Source of the DNA: Flavobacteriaceae bacterium
GTDB lineage: Bacteria > Bacteroidota > Bacteroidia > Flavobacteriales > Flavobacteriaceae
NCBI GenBank assembly: GCA_947451525.1
Contig: CANFZM010000006.1
Location: 1 to 64,000, forward strand
Direction: 5' to 3'
DNA: 64,000 nt
Of the stretch, positions 50,577-58,910 are shown piece after piece. Position 1 is the stretch's first letter; each line of letters opens with the position of its first letter. The position numbers and the translations under genes are program-made. The notes below the pieces were generated by a model. That model was not told where the DNA came from, did no database searches, and worked only from the letters and a program-made list of their open reading frames with translations.

Positions 50577-51248
50577 CTAACTAAAATATAATTTTTTAAC
50601 TTCTTTTATTTCGCATATAGCCATTTTTCTAAAAACTACAGTAGATAAAAAACTATAAACTAAAACAATTGAAATGACTATTTTCAATAGTATATTATTC
50701 ATATCTAAAGATTCTTTAAATCCATTCAAAATATTTAAACCAATTTGAGGTAAAAGTAATGCAAGCATAATGTTATTGGATAAAAAAGTTTCTGTTCTTA
50801 ATAGTAAATGACCTTGTTTTTTTCTTAGTCTATATAGTTTTATAAATTCAATAATTAAAAATGGTACTAATATAAGGTTTATCGAATAGGCTGTTTTTAA
50901 TGAATTGTTGAAATTTTCTAATACAAAGTAAAAGGAAATAAAAAGTACAATGCTAAACACAATTTGAGGAAATTTAAAAAATTCTTTTATCCAATTCCAA
51001 TGTGCTTTACTGAATTTTTTTCTCCATTCTCTCTGGCGTTCTTCCATAATACCTACAAATCCTAAAGGTTCAAAATCTCTTTTAGCAAGTTGGATAGCAT
51101 CTTTTAAACTTATTTCTTTTTCATTCAAAATGGCTTCAACACTACAAATCATATGATCTAAAAATTCTTGTTTTAGTTCATAGTATTTGATTTGAAAAGT
51201 GCCTAAATATTTTTCAATTTCGACAATTTGTTCCGCACTCAGTTTCAT
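50577..51248 (-). CDS. membrane protein with N-terminal helical module (paralogue A)
   Basis: 223 residues: an N-terminal module (MKLSAEQIVEIEKYLG ... EFLDHMICSVEAILNEKEIS ... KRDFEPLGF, about 1-80) followed by four membrane helices (IVFSIVLFISFYFVLENF, INLILVPFLIIEFIKLY, LALLLPQIGLNIL, IVISIVLVYSFLSTVVF). The shared MKL-x-x-x-QI...LDH pattern with paralogue B indicates duplication. It starts 2 bp after the PadR stop, as in PadR-membrane-protein pairs of other phyla. Confidence 0.75.
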   Translation of the reverse strand: MKLSAEQIVEIEKYLGTFQIKYYELKQEFLDHMICSVEAILNEKEISLKDAIQLAKRDFEPLGFVGIMEERQREWRKKFSKAHWNWIKEFFKFPQIVFSIVLFISFYFVLENFNNSLKTAYSINLILVPFLIIEFIKLYRLRKKQGHLLLRTETFLSNNIMLALLLPQIGLNILNGFKESLDMNNILLKIVISIVLVYSFLSTVVFRKMAICEIKEVKKLYFS

Positions 51249-51250
51249 AA

Positions 51251-51586
51251 CTAATATTCTAATTTTGGATTTACTAAACTTTGCATATTTCTTATAAAAT
51301 CCTCCAATTCTGCCAAACGATTTATGGTTTCTTTGGTTCCTTTTTCGGTAAGTTTATAATACTTTCGTAATCTATTATCTACATTTTCAACCTCCACTTC
51401 TAGTACTCCTTCGGCTTCCAATTTATGCAAAGCAGGGTACAAAGCGCCTTCAGTTATTTTCAATTCACCACTAGTAATTTCCTTTACCTTTTGCGTAATT
51501 TCATAACCATACATCCTACCGTTTTCTTCCAAAAGTTTCATCACTATGGTGTTCAAACTTCCTTTATATAATTGCGAATTTTTCAT
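51251..51586 (-). CDS. PadR-family transcriptional regulator
   Basis: 111 residues from the ATG at 51584-51586 (MKNSQLYKGSLNTIVMKLL). The winged helix is complete: GRMYGYEITQKVKEITSGEL, EGALYPALHKLEAEGVLEVE and RLRKYYKLTEKG; a C-terminal dimerisation helix follows. It usually represses its own operon in response to a small molecule or envelope stress. It leads the run PadR-paralogue A-paralogue B and is divergent from the PaaE-like gene. Confidence 0.92.
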   Translation of the reverse strand: MKNSQLYKGSLNTIVMKLLEENGRMYGYEITQKVKEITSGELKITEGALYPALHKLEAEGVLEVEVENVDNRLRKYYKLTEKGTKETINRLAELEDFIRNMQSLVNPKLEY

Positions 51587-51705
51587 TTTTTTGTTATTGC
51601 GAGGCACGAAGCAATCTCTTAATTAAAGTACAAATATACATAAGTTTTTTATATACATAGAATTCTTATGTATTATTTATTTTTTTTCAATACTATTTGG
51701 TTTCT

Positions 51706-51713
51706 TACCTTTG
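51706..51713 (+). promoter_or_regulatory. candidate promoter -7 box of the PaaE-like gene
   Basis: TACCTTTG followed by C matches TAnnTTTG, 16 bp before the ATG at 51730. Confidence 0.55.
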
Positions 51714-51729
51714 CAAAAAATAAAACACA

Positions 51730-52782
51730 ATGGCATCTTTTTATAAATTACAGATCAAAGAAATAAAACGGGAAACCCCTAGCGCAGTTTCTGTGGTTTT
51801 TAATGTTCCTACCGAATTACAATCTGCTTACCAATTCCTTGCAGGTCAATATATTAATTTAAAATTAACGCTTGACGGAACTGAAATTCGTCGTGCCTAT
51901 TCTATTTGTTCGTCTCCTAATAGTGGCGAATTACGCATTGCAATTAAGGCGGTTAAAAATGGTCTTTTTTCAAAATTTGCTAACGAAAATCTTAGCGTTG
52001 GCGATCTATTAGAAGTTGGCCAACCCGAAGGAAACTTTACTTTTGAACCCAATGCCGAAAGACAAAAAAACTACGCTGCATTAGTTGCCGGAAGTGGTAT
52101 TACGCCAGTAATGGCAATACTGCAATCGGTTTTAGAAAACGAGCCTAAGAGTTCTTTTGTTTTGCTTTATGGCAATAAAACTCCCGAAGAAACTATTTTT
52201 CAGGAGCAATTACACGAATTGCAATTAAAATATGTTGGTCGCTTTTTTGTGCATTATGTGTTCAGTCAAACCAAAGTAGAAAACGAACTTTTTGGAAGAA
52301 TTGACAAGTCGAATCTTAATTTTGTTTTGAACAACAAACACAAAGAAAAAGAATTTGATAAGTTCTATTTGTGTGGTCCTGAAGAAATGATCAACTTAGC
52401 AACTACCGTTTTAAAAGAACACAACGTTGCCGATAAAAATATAAAATTTGAATTATTTACTGCTTCTGGAACCGAAAATACCGAAGCAAGTTCCCACGAA
52501 GGTCATACTAAAATTACGATTTTGGTAGACTCCGAGGAAACTACTTTTGAAATGAGTCAGAAACAAACCATTTTGGAGGCTGCTTTAAAACAAGGCATTG
52601 ATGCTCCTTATTCTTGCCAAGGCGGAATTTGTAGCAGTTGCTTGGCCCGAATTTCTAAAGGAACCGCCGAAATGAAAAAGAACTCCATCCTTACCGATAA
52701 AGAAGTAGCCGAAGGTTTAATTTTAACTTGTCAAGCGCATCCAACTTCTAGCGAGATTTTGGTGGATTTTGATGATGTATAA
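51730..52782 (+). CDS. PaaE-like ferredoxin-NAD(P)H reductase with 2Fe-2S domain
   Basis: 350 residues: an FAD domain (RRAYSICSSPNSGELRIAIK, about 51-70), an NAD(P) domain (LVAGSGITPVMAIL near 119-132; YLCGPEEMI) and a C-terminal plant-type ferredoxin with C296, C301, C304 and C334 (SCQGGICSSCLAR, TCQAHP). It passes electrons from NAD(P)H to an oxygenase or desaturase. No paaABC genes are nearby, so the partner is not phenylacetyl-CoA epoxidase here; the acyl-ACP desaturase at 16002 is one speculative client. The next gene follows 90 bp later. Confidence 0.9.
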   Translation: MASFYKLQIKEIKRETPSAVSVVFNVPTELQSAYQFLAGQYINLKLTLDGTEIRRAYSICSSPNSGELRIAIKAVKNGLFSKFANENLSVGDLLEVGQPEGNFTFEPNAERQKNYAALVAGSGITPVMAILQSVLENEPKSSFVLLYGNKTPEETIFQEQLHELQLKYVGRFFVHYVFSQTKVENELFGRIDKSNLNFVLNNKHKEKEFDKFYLCGPEEMINLATTVLKEHNVADKNIKFELFTASGTENTEASSHEGHTKITILVDSEETTFEMSQKQTILEAALKQGIDAPYSCQGGICSSCLARISKGTAEMKKNSILTDKEVAEGLILTCQAHPTSSEILVDFDDV

Positions 52783-52876
52783 TCAGTTAGCAGTGTTCCG
52801 TTTTTAGTGTTCAGTTATGTAGATTATTCGAACCTTTTTTGAAATTGACATTGACTTTTACTATTGATTTTTGAAT

Positions 52877-53185
52877 ATGAAAAACATCCGACAATTATTT
52901 AAAGACAAAGACTATCTTTTGGAAGAACCAGAAGTAGAGCAACTCATTTCCTATTGCGAAGAGTTGCAAGACGAAATTGTAGAATTCAAATTTGAAAAAG
53001 GAAAAAGCAAGGAGAAAGTTTTGTTGGAAATTATTCGCGAAATTTCTAATTCTTGTCAGGATATTCAAAAGCAACAACTCGAACACGAACGATTTGATTA
53101 CGAAGCACCCGATTACCGAAATGCTGTATTAAATTTGAAAAAATACCTTGATGATCGTTGTAGAGAAGAACGAATTTATTTCTAA
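52877..53185 (+). CDS. small conserved-looking hypothetical protein
   Basis: 102 residues from ATG 52877 (MKNIRQLFKDKDYLLEEPEV); an upstream TTG would add two codons. It is strongly charged and helical (EELQDEIVEFKFEKGKSKEK, DYRNAVLNLKKYLDDRCREE), soluble, with no signal or membrane segment. I recognise no domain. It follows the PaaE-like gene on the same strand and its stop overlaps the convergent GT9 gene by 4 bp. Confidence 0.7.
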   Translation: MKNIRQLFKDKDYLLEEPEVEQLISYCEELQDEIVEFKFEKGKSKEKVLLEIIREISNSCQDIQKQQLEHERFDYEAPDYRNAVLNLKKYLDDRCREERIYF

Positions 53186-54243
53186 TCTTCCAATTGCGAA
53201 AGTACTCTAGCAACTATTTTTTCTACTGGAATAGTTCGCATTGCATCTTCATAACCAGCAACTTTTTTATTGCCATAAACCGAAGTTGGCAATAATGGAT
53301 ATTGTTCTCTATCGGCAACTAAACAATTTTCGGCAGGTTGATTATAGGGTGCAAATCCGGCATACGGATGGGTTGCTCCCCAAATCGTTATCGTTTTTAC
53401 TCCAAAAATCGCAGCAAGATGGGAATTTCCAGAATCCATTGAAAGCATTACATCTAAATTAGAAATAAGGTGCAATTCTTCTTTGAAGGATATTTTTTTA
53501 GCAAAATTAAAAACATTCGACTTCCCATTTACCAAAGTTTCTAAGCGTTCCAAATCCGAATCACCACCAAAAAGAAGTATTTTAACCCCCTCTTTATTAG
53601 ATAGTTTTTCTATCACTTTATGCATTAAATCTATTGGGTAGGTTTTTCCGGAGTAATGCGCAAAAGGTGCAATACCAATCCATTTTTCCTTTTTTTCTCC
53701 AAGAATTTCAATTGCTTTTAATGGAATAGCATCTTGTTTTAAAAAAAAGGGTGTGTTCAAATTAATAGTATATCCTAACTTTTTAAAAGTTTCCAAATGC
53801 CTTTCTACCATTGTTTTTAATGGTTGAAATTTCTTGTTGGTAAGACTGGTTAGGGCTGCCTTTTCGGCTCTACCTTTATCGGTAAAGGCAACTTTTTTTC
53901 CGCTTAAAGCAAATAAAAATCGTAACACTTTAGATCGTAACACATTGTGTAAATCGGCAATTTCAGTAACTTGGTGGGCTTTTATATCTCGGTACAATCG
54001 ATACAATCCAAGTAGTCCTTTGTGCTCGTGATGGGTATGAACAGAAAGAAATTTTACATTTGGTAAATGTTCGAAAATTGGTTTAAAAAAAGGTCTAGAA
54101 ACAACCGTTATTCTAACTTTTGGATTTTGTGCAGCCAATGCCAAAATAACAGGTATTGTCATGGCGACATCTCCCATTGCCGAGAGTCTGATAATTGCGA
54201 TATGTGGGTGGTGGTGGGACAATGGTACTATTTTAAAAAGCAT
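53182..54243 (-). CDS. GT9-family glycosyltransferase (ADP-heptose/LPS type)
   Basis: 353 residues of the WaaC/F-like GT9 family: IAIIRLSAMGDVAMTIPVI near the start, WIGIAPFAHYSGKTYPIDLM in the middle and the nucleotide-binding SMDSGNSHLAAIFGVKTITI segment. It should add a heptose or related sugar to a lipopolysaccharide core. I choose ATG 54241-54243; an earlier ATG at 54261 reads into the repeated AAGGTATTAAGG-type intergenic sequence. It lies downstream of the DUF4254 gene. Confidence 0.9.
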   Translation of the reverse strand: MLFKIVPLSHHHPHIAIIRLSAMGDVAMTIPVILALAAQNPKVRITVVSRPFFKPIFEHLPNVKFLSVHTHHEHKGLLGLYRLYRDIKAHQVTEIADLHNVLRSKVLRFLFALSGKKVAFTDKGRAEKAALTSLTNKKFQPLKTMVERHLETFKKLGYTINLNTPFFLKQDAIPLKAIEILGEKKEKWIGIAPFAHYSGKTYPIDLMHKVIEKLSNKEGVKILLFGGDSDLERLETLVNGKSNVFNFAKKISFKEELHLISNLDVMLSMDSGNSHLAAIFGVKTITIWGATHPYAGFAPYNQPAENCLVADREQYPLLPTSVYGNKKVAGYEDAMRTIPVEKIVARVLSQLED

Positions 54244-54312
54244 TAAGGTATTAAGGTTCATTAAGTTTTTCTTAATTATCTCAATACCTTAGTGGTTTAA
54301 AATTATATAAAA

Positions 54313-54918
54313 TTATTTTTTATTTTGATACAAAACAGGATTCAAATCGTCGTCGTTGTACATTTTCATTTGTTTGTACACCTTCATGAATTTATCTCCG
54401 TTTTCGATATCGGTCAATAAATCGTCGATTGCTGTAGATAAATCGGAACGTTGTTCTAAAAGTACGTTCAGCTTTTCTTGGCATTTAGTTCTATGTTCTT
54501 GTGAAGCCTCATCACGAGTAGCTTCTTCGTTCATGTGGTAAATTTTTAATGCCAAAATAGACAATCTATCCAACGTCCAAGCTGGAGATTCTGAATTGAT
54601 TTTGGCGGAAGCCTTAACAGCAACATGAGCGTATTTCTGCAAGAAATAACTGTCAATATATTCTACCATATCGGTACGTTCTTGGTTGGATGCATCAATC
54701 TTTCTTTTCAAAGTTAAGGCAGCAACTGGATCAATATTTGGATCCCGAATAATATCTTCATAATGCCATTGCACAGTGTCTACCCAATTTTTAAAATACA
54801 ATAAATGTTCGATTTTATCGCTTGGATACGGGTTGTTAATGGGTTGGTTTACATTGTCGTGAACATGATAATCCTGAATACTTTGTTCAAATATAGAATA
54901 GGCAAATTTTGAAAACAT
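54313..54918 (-). CDS. DUF4254 protein
   Basis: 201 residues, all helical and soluble, matching the DUF4254 family (SDKIEHLLYFKNWVDTVQWH; LDRLSILALKIYHMNEEA). The family commonly neighbours GT9 genes in Bacteroidetes, as here, so an accessory role in glycan synthesis is inferred. No catalytic motif is visible. It is divergent from upp and precedes the GT9 gene by 69 bp. Confidence 0.85.
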   Translation of the reverse strand: MFSKFAYSIFEQSIQDYHVHDNVNQPINNPYPSDKIEHLLYFKNWVDTVQWHYEDIIRDPNIDPVAALTLKRKIDASNQERTDMVEYIDSYFLQKYAHVAVKASAKINSESPAWTLDRLSILALKIYHMNEEATRDEASQEHRTKCQEKLNVLLEQRSDLSTAIDDLLTDIENGDKFMKVYKQMKMYNDDDLNPVLYQNKK

Positions 54919-55018
54919 AATTATAAATTTTATTTTATTTCATACAATTCGACCAAAAGGTCTTGGGTGCAAAGATAGTTTTTATACTTTTACATAAACA
55001 TACTAAATTATCACTTTT

Positions 55019-55672
55019 ATGCAAATTCACTATATTTCTGAAAACAATAGTATTCTTAATCATTTTTTGGCTCAAATTAGAGATGTCAACATCCAAAAAG
55101 ACAGCATGCGTTTTAGAAAAAACATCGAACGCATTGGTGAAATTATGGCGTATGAATTGAGTAAAAATCTAGAATATAAAGCAATTGATGTGCAAACTCC
55201 ACTTGGAATTAAACACACGACTACTATTGCCGATAACGTGGTTCTATGTTCTATTCTTCGGGCTGGTTTGGCTTTGCATACCGGCTTTATGAACATGTTT
55301 GATAATGCTGAAAATGGCTTTGTATCTGCTTACCGTCACCATCCTAAAAACGATGATTACTTTGAAATATTGGTAGAATATCAAGCGGCTCCTTCCTTTG
55401 AAAATAAAAATTTAATTTTGATTGACCCCATGTTAGCCACCGGGCAATCTATAGTTGCGGTTTTAAATAAATTGCATTTGGAGCAAAAACCAAAAGAAAT
55501 TCACATTGCCGTTGTCATTGCTGCTCCGGAAGGAATTGCCTATCTAGAAGAAAATCTTCCTAACAATTGCCATCTTTGGGTTGCTGCTTTAGATGATAAG
55601 TTGAATGAAAAAAACTACATTATTCCGGGTCTAGGGGATGCTGGCGATTTAGCCTACGGGAGTAAATTATAA
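55019..55672 (+). CDS. upp: uracil phosphoribosyltransferase
   Basis: Salvages uracil with PRPP to UMP. 217 residues with the PRPP loop LILIDPMLATGQSI (about 136-149), the uracil site near the C-terminus (IIPGLGDAGDLAYG) and the SILRAGLAL segment. It starts at ATG 55019; the longer upstream frame is not needed. Its stop overlaps the convergent membrane-protein gene by 6 bp. Confidence 0.96.
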   Translation: MQIHYISENNSILNHFLAQIRDVNIQKDSMRFRKNIERIGEIMAYELSKNLEYKAIDVQTPLGIKHTTTIADNVVLCSILRAGLALHTGFMNMFDNAENGFVSAYRHHPKNDDYFEILVEYQAAPSFENKNLILIDPMLATGQSIVAVLNKLHLEQKPKEIHIAVVIAAPEGIAYLEENLPNNCHLWVAALDDKLNEKNYIIPGLGDAGDLAYGSKL

Positions 55673-56596
55673 TTGCGAAAAGAAACAGAACAATCCGCAG
55701 GCGATAGAAATAAATAAAATGATTTCCTGCTGGATTTTGTTTTGCAAATATTCTATAGTACTTGTAGCAATTATTGCTATTGGAAGAAAAGTGAATACCA
55801 AAATTTCATTGCTTTTATTATCCGAAATTAAAAAAATAATAATACCAAAAAATACTGCAAAAAGCACTTTTTTATAGGATGCCTGAAGGTTTAATGGCTT
55901 ATTATTTATTGAAAAGAAAAACGGGAATATAAAAAAGAGCAGGAAAACCGTAAAAACAGAAAATGCAATATTTTGATAGGTGGTGGTAAAATAATCTAAT
56001 TTATAATTCATTACCTCTGTTTGTAAAAAGGTATTTATAGCATTCTTATCTATAAGTACATCATAAAAAACAAAAAATATTGCAACACCAAAGAAAGCAA
56101 CAAAAGGAATTAGCCAGTTTCTATAATCTCTAGACACGTGAAAAATTATAGAAATATAAACTAAAACTATAAAAATGATTGCCCAAAAATGAAACAAACT
56201 TGCTACAAATATCCATAAAGAAGCATCAAATATTTTTTCTTTTGGTGCTTTTAATGTTTGCAAAGAAATCAATCTTCTCATGGATAAAATAATAAAAAAA
56301 TTAGCCAGTAATAAATTGATATTATTAAATAATTTTGGAAAAAACAAAAGCAAAATAAAATAAAAAAGAACCGTATAGGAACTGTCTTTAGTGAGTCCGT
56401 TCTTTTTTACAATAAAATTAGAAAAGAAAAGCGTTGTAAATAAAATACCTAAATATCCTGCTTTTTTTAATATATCTACAAACGTATTTATTTCCAATTT
56501 ACTATTGAATTGGAAGATAAAAAAGAACAAAATCATTAATATTCCTATTAAAGAATAATTAATTGGTGTAGATTTTTTAAAAATGCTTGTTATCAT
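55667..56596 (-). CDS. DUF6427-like multi-pass membrane protein
   Basis: 309 residues with about nine to ten membrane helices and short loops (YSLIGILMILFFFIFQF, FWAIIFIVLVYISIIFHV, VLFAVFFGIIIFLIS, FTFLPIAIIATSTIEYLQ). It matches the type of protein called DUF6427 in Flavobacteria, always near upp and purD in my experience of such genomes. No catalytic residues are evident; transport or glycan-polymerase-like roles are possible but unsupported. Confidence 0.75.
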   Translation of the reverse strand: MITSIFKKSTPINYSLIGILMILFFFIFQFNSKLEINTFVDILKKAGYLGILFTTLFFSNFIVKKNGLTKDSSYTVLFYFILLLFFPKLFNNINLLLANFFIILSMRRLISLQTLKAPKEKIFDASLWIFVASLFHFWAIIFIVLVYISIIFHVSRDYRNWLIPFVAFFGVAIFFVFYDVLIDKNAINTFLQTEVMNYKLDYFTTTYQNIAFSVFTVFLLFFIFPFFFSINNKPLNLQASYKKVLFAVFFGIIIFLISDNKSNEILVFTFLPIAIIATSTIEYLQNKIQQEIILFISIACGLFCFFSQL

Positions 56597-56730
56597 GAGG
56601 ATATTTTATACTTTTGCGAATGTAAATATAACACTTGTTTAAAAATGAAAGGAACAAGAATTTGGTTTTTAATAAAATATATTTTAAAATCAAATTACAT
56701 CCAACACAAAAACAAATAAAACTTAATTAG

Positions 56731-56961
56731 ATGAAAGCATTTTTCGAAGCAATACAATCACTTTTTGTAGATTTTTTATTTAAACCACTAGATTGGTTAC
56801 GTGCATTAGAATTAGATAATTGGTGGTTAGCAAATATTGTTAGTTGGACCTTAATGGCTGTATGTGCTAGATATGTTATCTACTGGTGCAAACAATTATC
56901 TCTTCACCAAAAAAATAACGAAGAAAACCAAGATACTACGGCTCATTCTTTCTTAAAATAA
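56731..56961 (+). CDS. small single-helix membrane protein (DUF6341-like)
   Basis: 76 residues with an amphipathic N-terminal part (FEAIQSLFVDFLFKPLDWL), one membrane helix (NIVSWTLMAVCARYVIYW) and a charged tail. It resembles the small DUF6341 proteins of Flavobacteria. A candidate -7 box TACTTTTG at 56609-56616 leaves a leader of over 100 bp. Its stop overlaps the convergent purD gene by 9 bp. Function unknown. Confidence 0.75.
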   Translation: MKAFFEAIQSLFVDFLFKPLDWLRALELDNWWLANIVSWTLMAVCARYVIYWCKQLSLHQKNNEENQDTTAHSFLK

Positions 56962-58227
56962 GTCGAAACCAATATCTTTTCTAAAATACATCTTATCAAA
57001 ATGTAGTCTGTCTATGTTTTGATAAGATTTTTTTATGGCCTCTGGAAAGTTATCTCCAAAGGATGTAATTGCTATTACACGACCACCATTAGTTACTACT
57101 TTTCCGTTTTCTAATTTCGTTCCAGCATGAAAAGCAATAGAATCTTCTATATTTTCAAGTCCTGAAATTTTAAATCCTTTTTCATAATCTTCTGGATAAC
57201 CGCCCGAAACTACCATTATTGTTGTAGCACTTCTTTCGTCAATTTCTAGAGAAACTTGATCTAAAGTTTTATTGCCAACTGCTTGAAACAATTCTACTAA
57301 ATCGGTTTTCAATCTCGGAATTACCACTTCGGTTTCGGGATCTCCCATTCGCACATTGTATTCAATAACAATTGGTTCGCCTTTCACATTGATTAATCCA
57401 ATAAAAACAAAACCTTTATATTCAATTCCGTCTTGTTGCAAACCAGCAATGGTTGGTTTTACAATTCGAGTTTCAATTTTTTCTAACAAAACTGCATCAG
57501 CAAATGGCACTGGAGAAACTGCTCCCATACCACCTGTGTTTAATCCGGTATCGCCTTCGCCAATTCGTTTATAATCTTTAGCGGTTGGTAAAATTTTATA
57601 ATTTTTACCGTCTGTTAAAACAAAACAACTAAGTTCAATTCCGTCTAGAAATTCTTCAATAACCACTTTAGCACTGGCATTACCAAATTTAGCATGAACT
57701 AACATATTGCGTAGTTCCGTTTTGGCTTCTTCTAAATCTTGAATAATCAAAACCCCTTTTCCTGCTGCCAATCCATCTGCTTTTAAAACATAAGGAGGTT
57801 GCAGGGTTTCTAAAAATCGGCATCCTTTTTCCACCGTTTCTTTTGTAAAACTATCGTAGGCAGCCGTTGGTATTTTATGTTTGATAAGAAATTCTTTTGC
57901 AAATTCTTTGCTGCCTTCTAATTGTGCTCCAACTTTGGATGGTCCAATAACTGGAATATAATTTAAAGCAACATCCTTTTGAAAGAAATCGTAAATTCCT
58001 AATACTAAAGGATCTTCGGGACCAACAACAACCATATCTACTTTTTCTTGAAGCGCAAAAGTTTTTAAAGCATCAAAATCTAATATATTTAAGGAGATAT
58101 TATTAGCAATAGCGGCAGTTCCAGCATTTCCAGGTGCTACAAATAATTTAGAGCATTTAGAACTTTGAATCATTTTCCAAGCCAAAGCATGTTCTCTTCC
58201 GCCCGAACCAAGTAGTAAAATTGTCAT
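56953..58227 (-). CDS. purD: phosphoribosylamine-glycine ligase (GARS)
   Basis: ATP-grasp enzyme forming glycinamide ribonucleotide in purine synthesis. 424 residues: N-domain ILLLGSGGREHALAWKM, ATP-grasp lysine and loop KADGLAAGKGV (about 141-151), and the signature EYNVRMGDPETEVVIPRL (about 285-302). I start at ATG 58225-58227, since the nine extra upstream codons are not needed. It is divergent from HigB across about 95 bp. Confidence 0.97.
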   Translation of the reverse strand: MTILLLGSGGREHALAWKMIQSSKCSKLFVAPGNAGTAAIANNISLNILDFDALKTFALQEKVDMVVVGPEDPLVLGIYDFFQKDVALNYIPVIGPSKVGAQLEGSKEFAKEFLIKHKIPTAAYDSFTKETVEKGCRFLETLQPPYVLKADGLAAGKGVLIIQDLEEAKTELRNMLVHAKFGNASAKVVIEEFLDGIELSCFVLTDGKNYKILPTAKDYKRIGEGDTGLNTGGMGAVSPVPFADAVLLEKIETRIVKPTIAGLQQDGIEYKGFVFIGLINVKGEPIVIEYNVRMGDPETEVVIPRLKTDLVELFQAVGNKTLDQVSLEIDERSATTIMVVSGGYPEDYEKGFKISGLENIEDSIAFHAGTKLENGKVVTNGGRVIAITSFGDNFPEAIKKSYQNIDRLHFDKMYFRKDIGFDLF

Positions 58228-58293
58228 TGTGTTGTATTGTAAGTTGTGTGGCAAAAATAGTTTGTTTTAAATGGAAATAATAATTTTTTTTAA

Positions 58294-58301
58294 TACCTTT
58301 G
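58294..58301 (+). promoter_or_regulatory. candidate higBA promoter -7 box
   Basis: TACCTTTG matches TAnnTTTG, 20 bp before the HigB ATG. Directly behind it lies an 11-bp palindrome CGTTA-g-TAACG (58303-58313), a natural place for HigA autorepression. Confidence 0.5.
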
Positions 58302-58321
58302 ACGTTAGTAACGCTAAAAGT

Positions 58322-58603
58322 ATGATAATTTCATTTGGAACCAAAGAAACTGAAAAAATTTGGCAAGGTATAGCAATAAAAAAACCAGCCCATGAAATTC
58401 AAGAAATTGGAAGAAGAAAATTGAGAATGTTGCACAATTCGCAAGATTTAAATGATTTAAGAATTCCTCCTTCCAATAGATTGGAAAAACTTTCAGGGAA
58501 ATTAAATCAATTTTACAGCATTCGAATTAATAACCAATGGAGAATTATTTTTATTTGGGAAAATGGAAATGCAAGTCAAGTAGAAATTATAGATTATCAT
58601 TAA
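58322..58603 (+). CDS. higB: HigB-type RelE-superfamily toxin
   Basis: 93 residues from ATG 58322 (MIISFGTKETEKIWQG), the usual length; the upstream start at 58271 would precede the promoter box. RelE/HigB features are seen: the N-terminal strand-helix, RRKLRMLHNSQDLNDLRIPP and the C-terminal strand SIRINNQWRIIFIWENG. It would cleave ribosome-bound mRNA. It is followed 4 bp later by HigA, the reversed order typical of HigBA. Confidence 0.9.
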   Translation: MIISFGTKETEKIWQGIAIKKPAHEIQEIGRRKLRMLHNSQDLNDLRIPPSNRLEKLSGKLNQFYSIRINNQWRIIFIWENGNASQVEIIDYH

Positions 58604-58607
58604 AAAA

Positions 58608-58910
58608 ATGGAAAAATTAAAAAACATACATCCTGGAGAAATTTTATGGGAAGAATTTCTTATTCCTCTAGAAATCAGTGCTTATCGATTATCTAAAGAT
58701 TTGAAAATTCCGCAGACAAGAATCTCCGAAATTGTAAAAGGCAATCGAAGAATTACGGCTGACACTGCTTTGCGATTAGGCCAATATTTTGGGAATTCGG
58801 CTAAATTTTGGTTAGGTCTCCAAGATGATTTTGATATTGAAGAAGGGAGAGAGTTCAAAAAGAAAGAATTGCAATCCATCAAACGATTTGAAATTCAAAA
58901 GGCCATTTAA
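58608..58910 (+). CDS. higA: HigA-type HTH antitoxin
   Basis: 100 residues with an XRE-type helix-turn-helix (EISAYRLSKDLKIPQTRISE, about 24-43; then GNRRITADTALRLGQYFG) and the HigA signature HPGEILWEEFL at the start and NSAKFWLGLQDDFDIE. It neutralises HigB and probably represses the pair. Its TAA is immediately followed by the ATG of the CapK-like gene (TAAATG), so that gene is likely co-expressed. Confidence 0.92.
   Translation: MEKLKNIHPGEILWEEFLIPLEISAYRLSKDLKIPQTRISEIVKGNRRITADTALRLGQYFGNSAKFWLGLQDDFDIEEGREFKKKELQSIKRFEIQKAI

Noticed and set aside
56645..56719. 24-codon ORF after the -7 box at 56609-56616
   Set aside because: Lys/Ile/Asn-rich sequence as expected by chance in AT-rich DNA, with no similarity I recognise; the leader of the DUF6341-like gene is a simpler reading.
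58300..58322. Shared word AGTAACGCTA-x-AAGTA before higB and hemA
   Set aside because: Similarity of about 14 bases between 58308-58322 and 8557-8571 lies at different places relative to the two promoters, so a common operator is unlikely.
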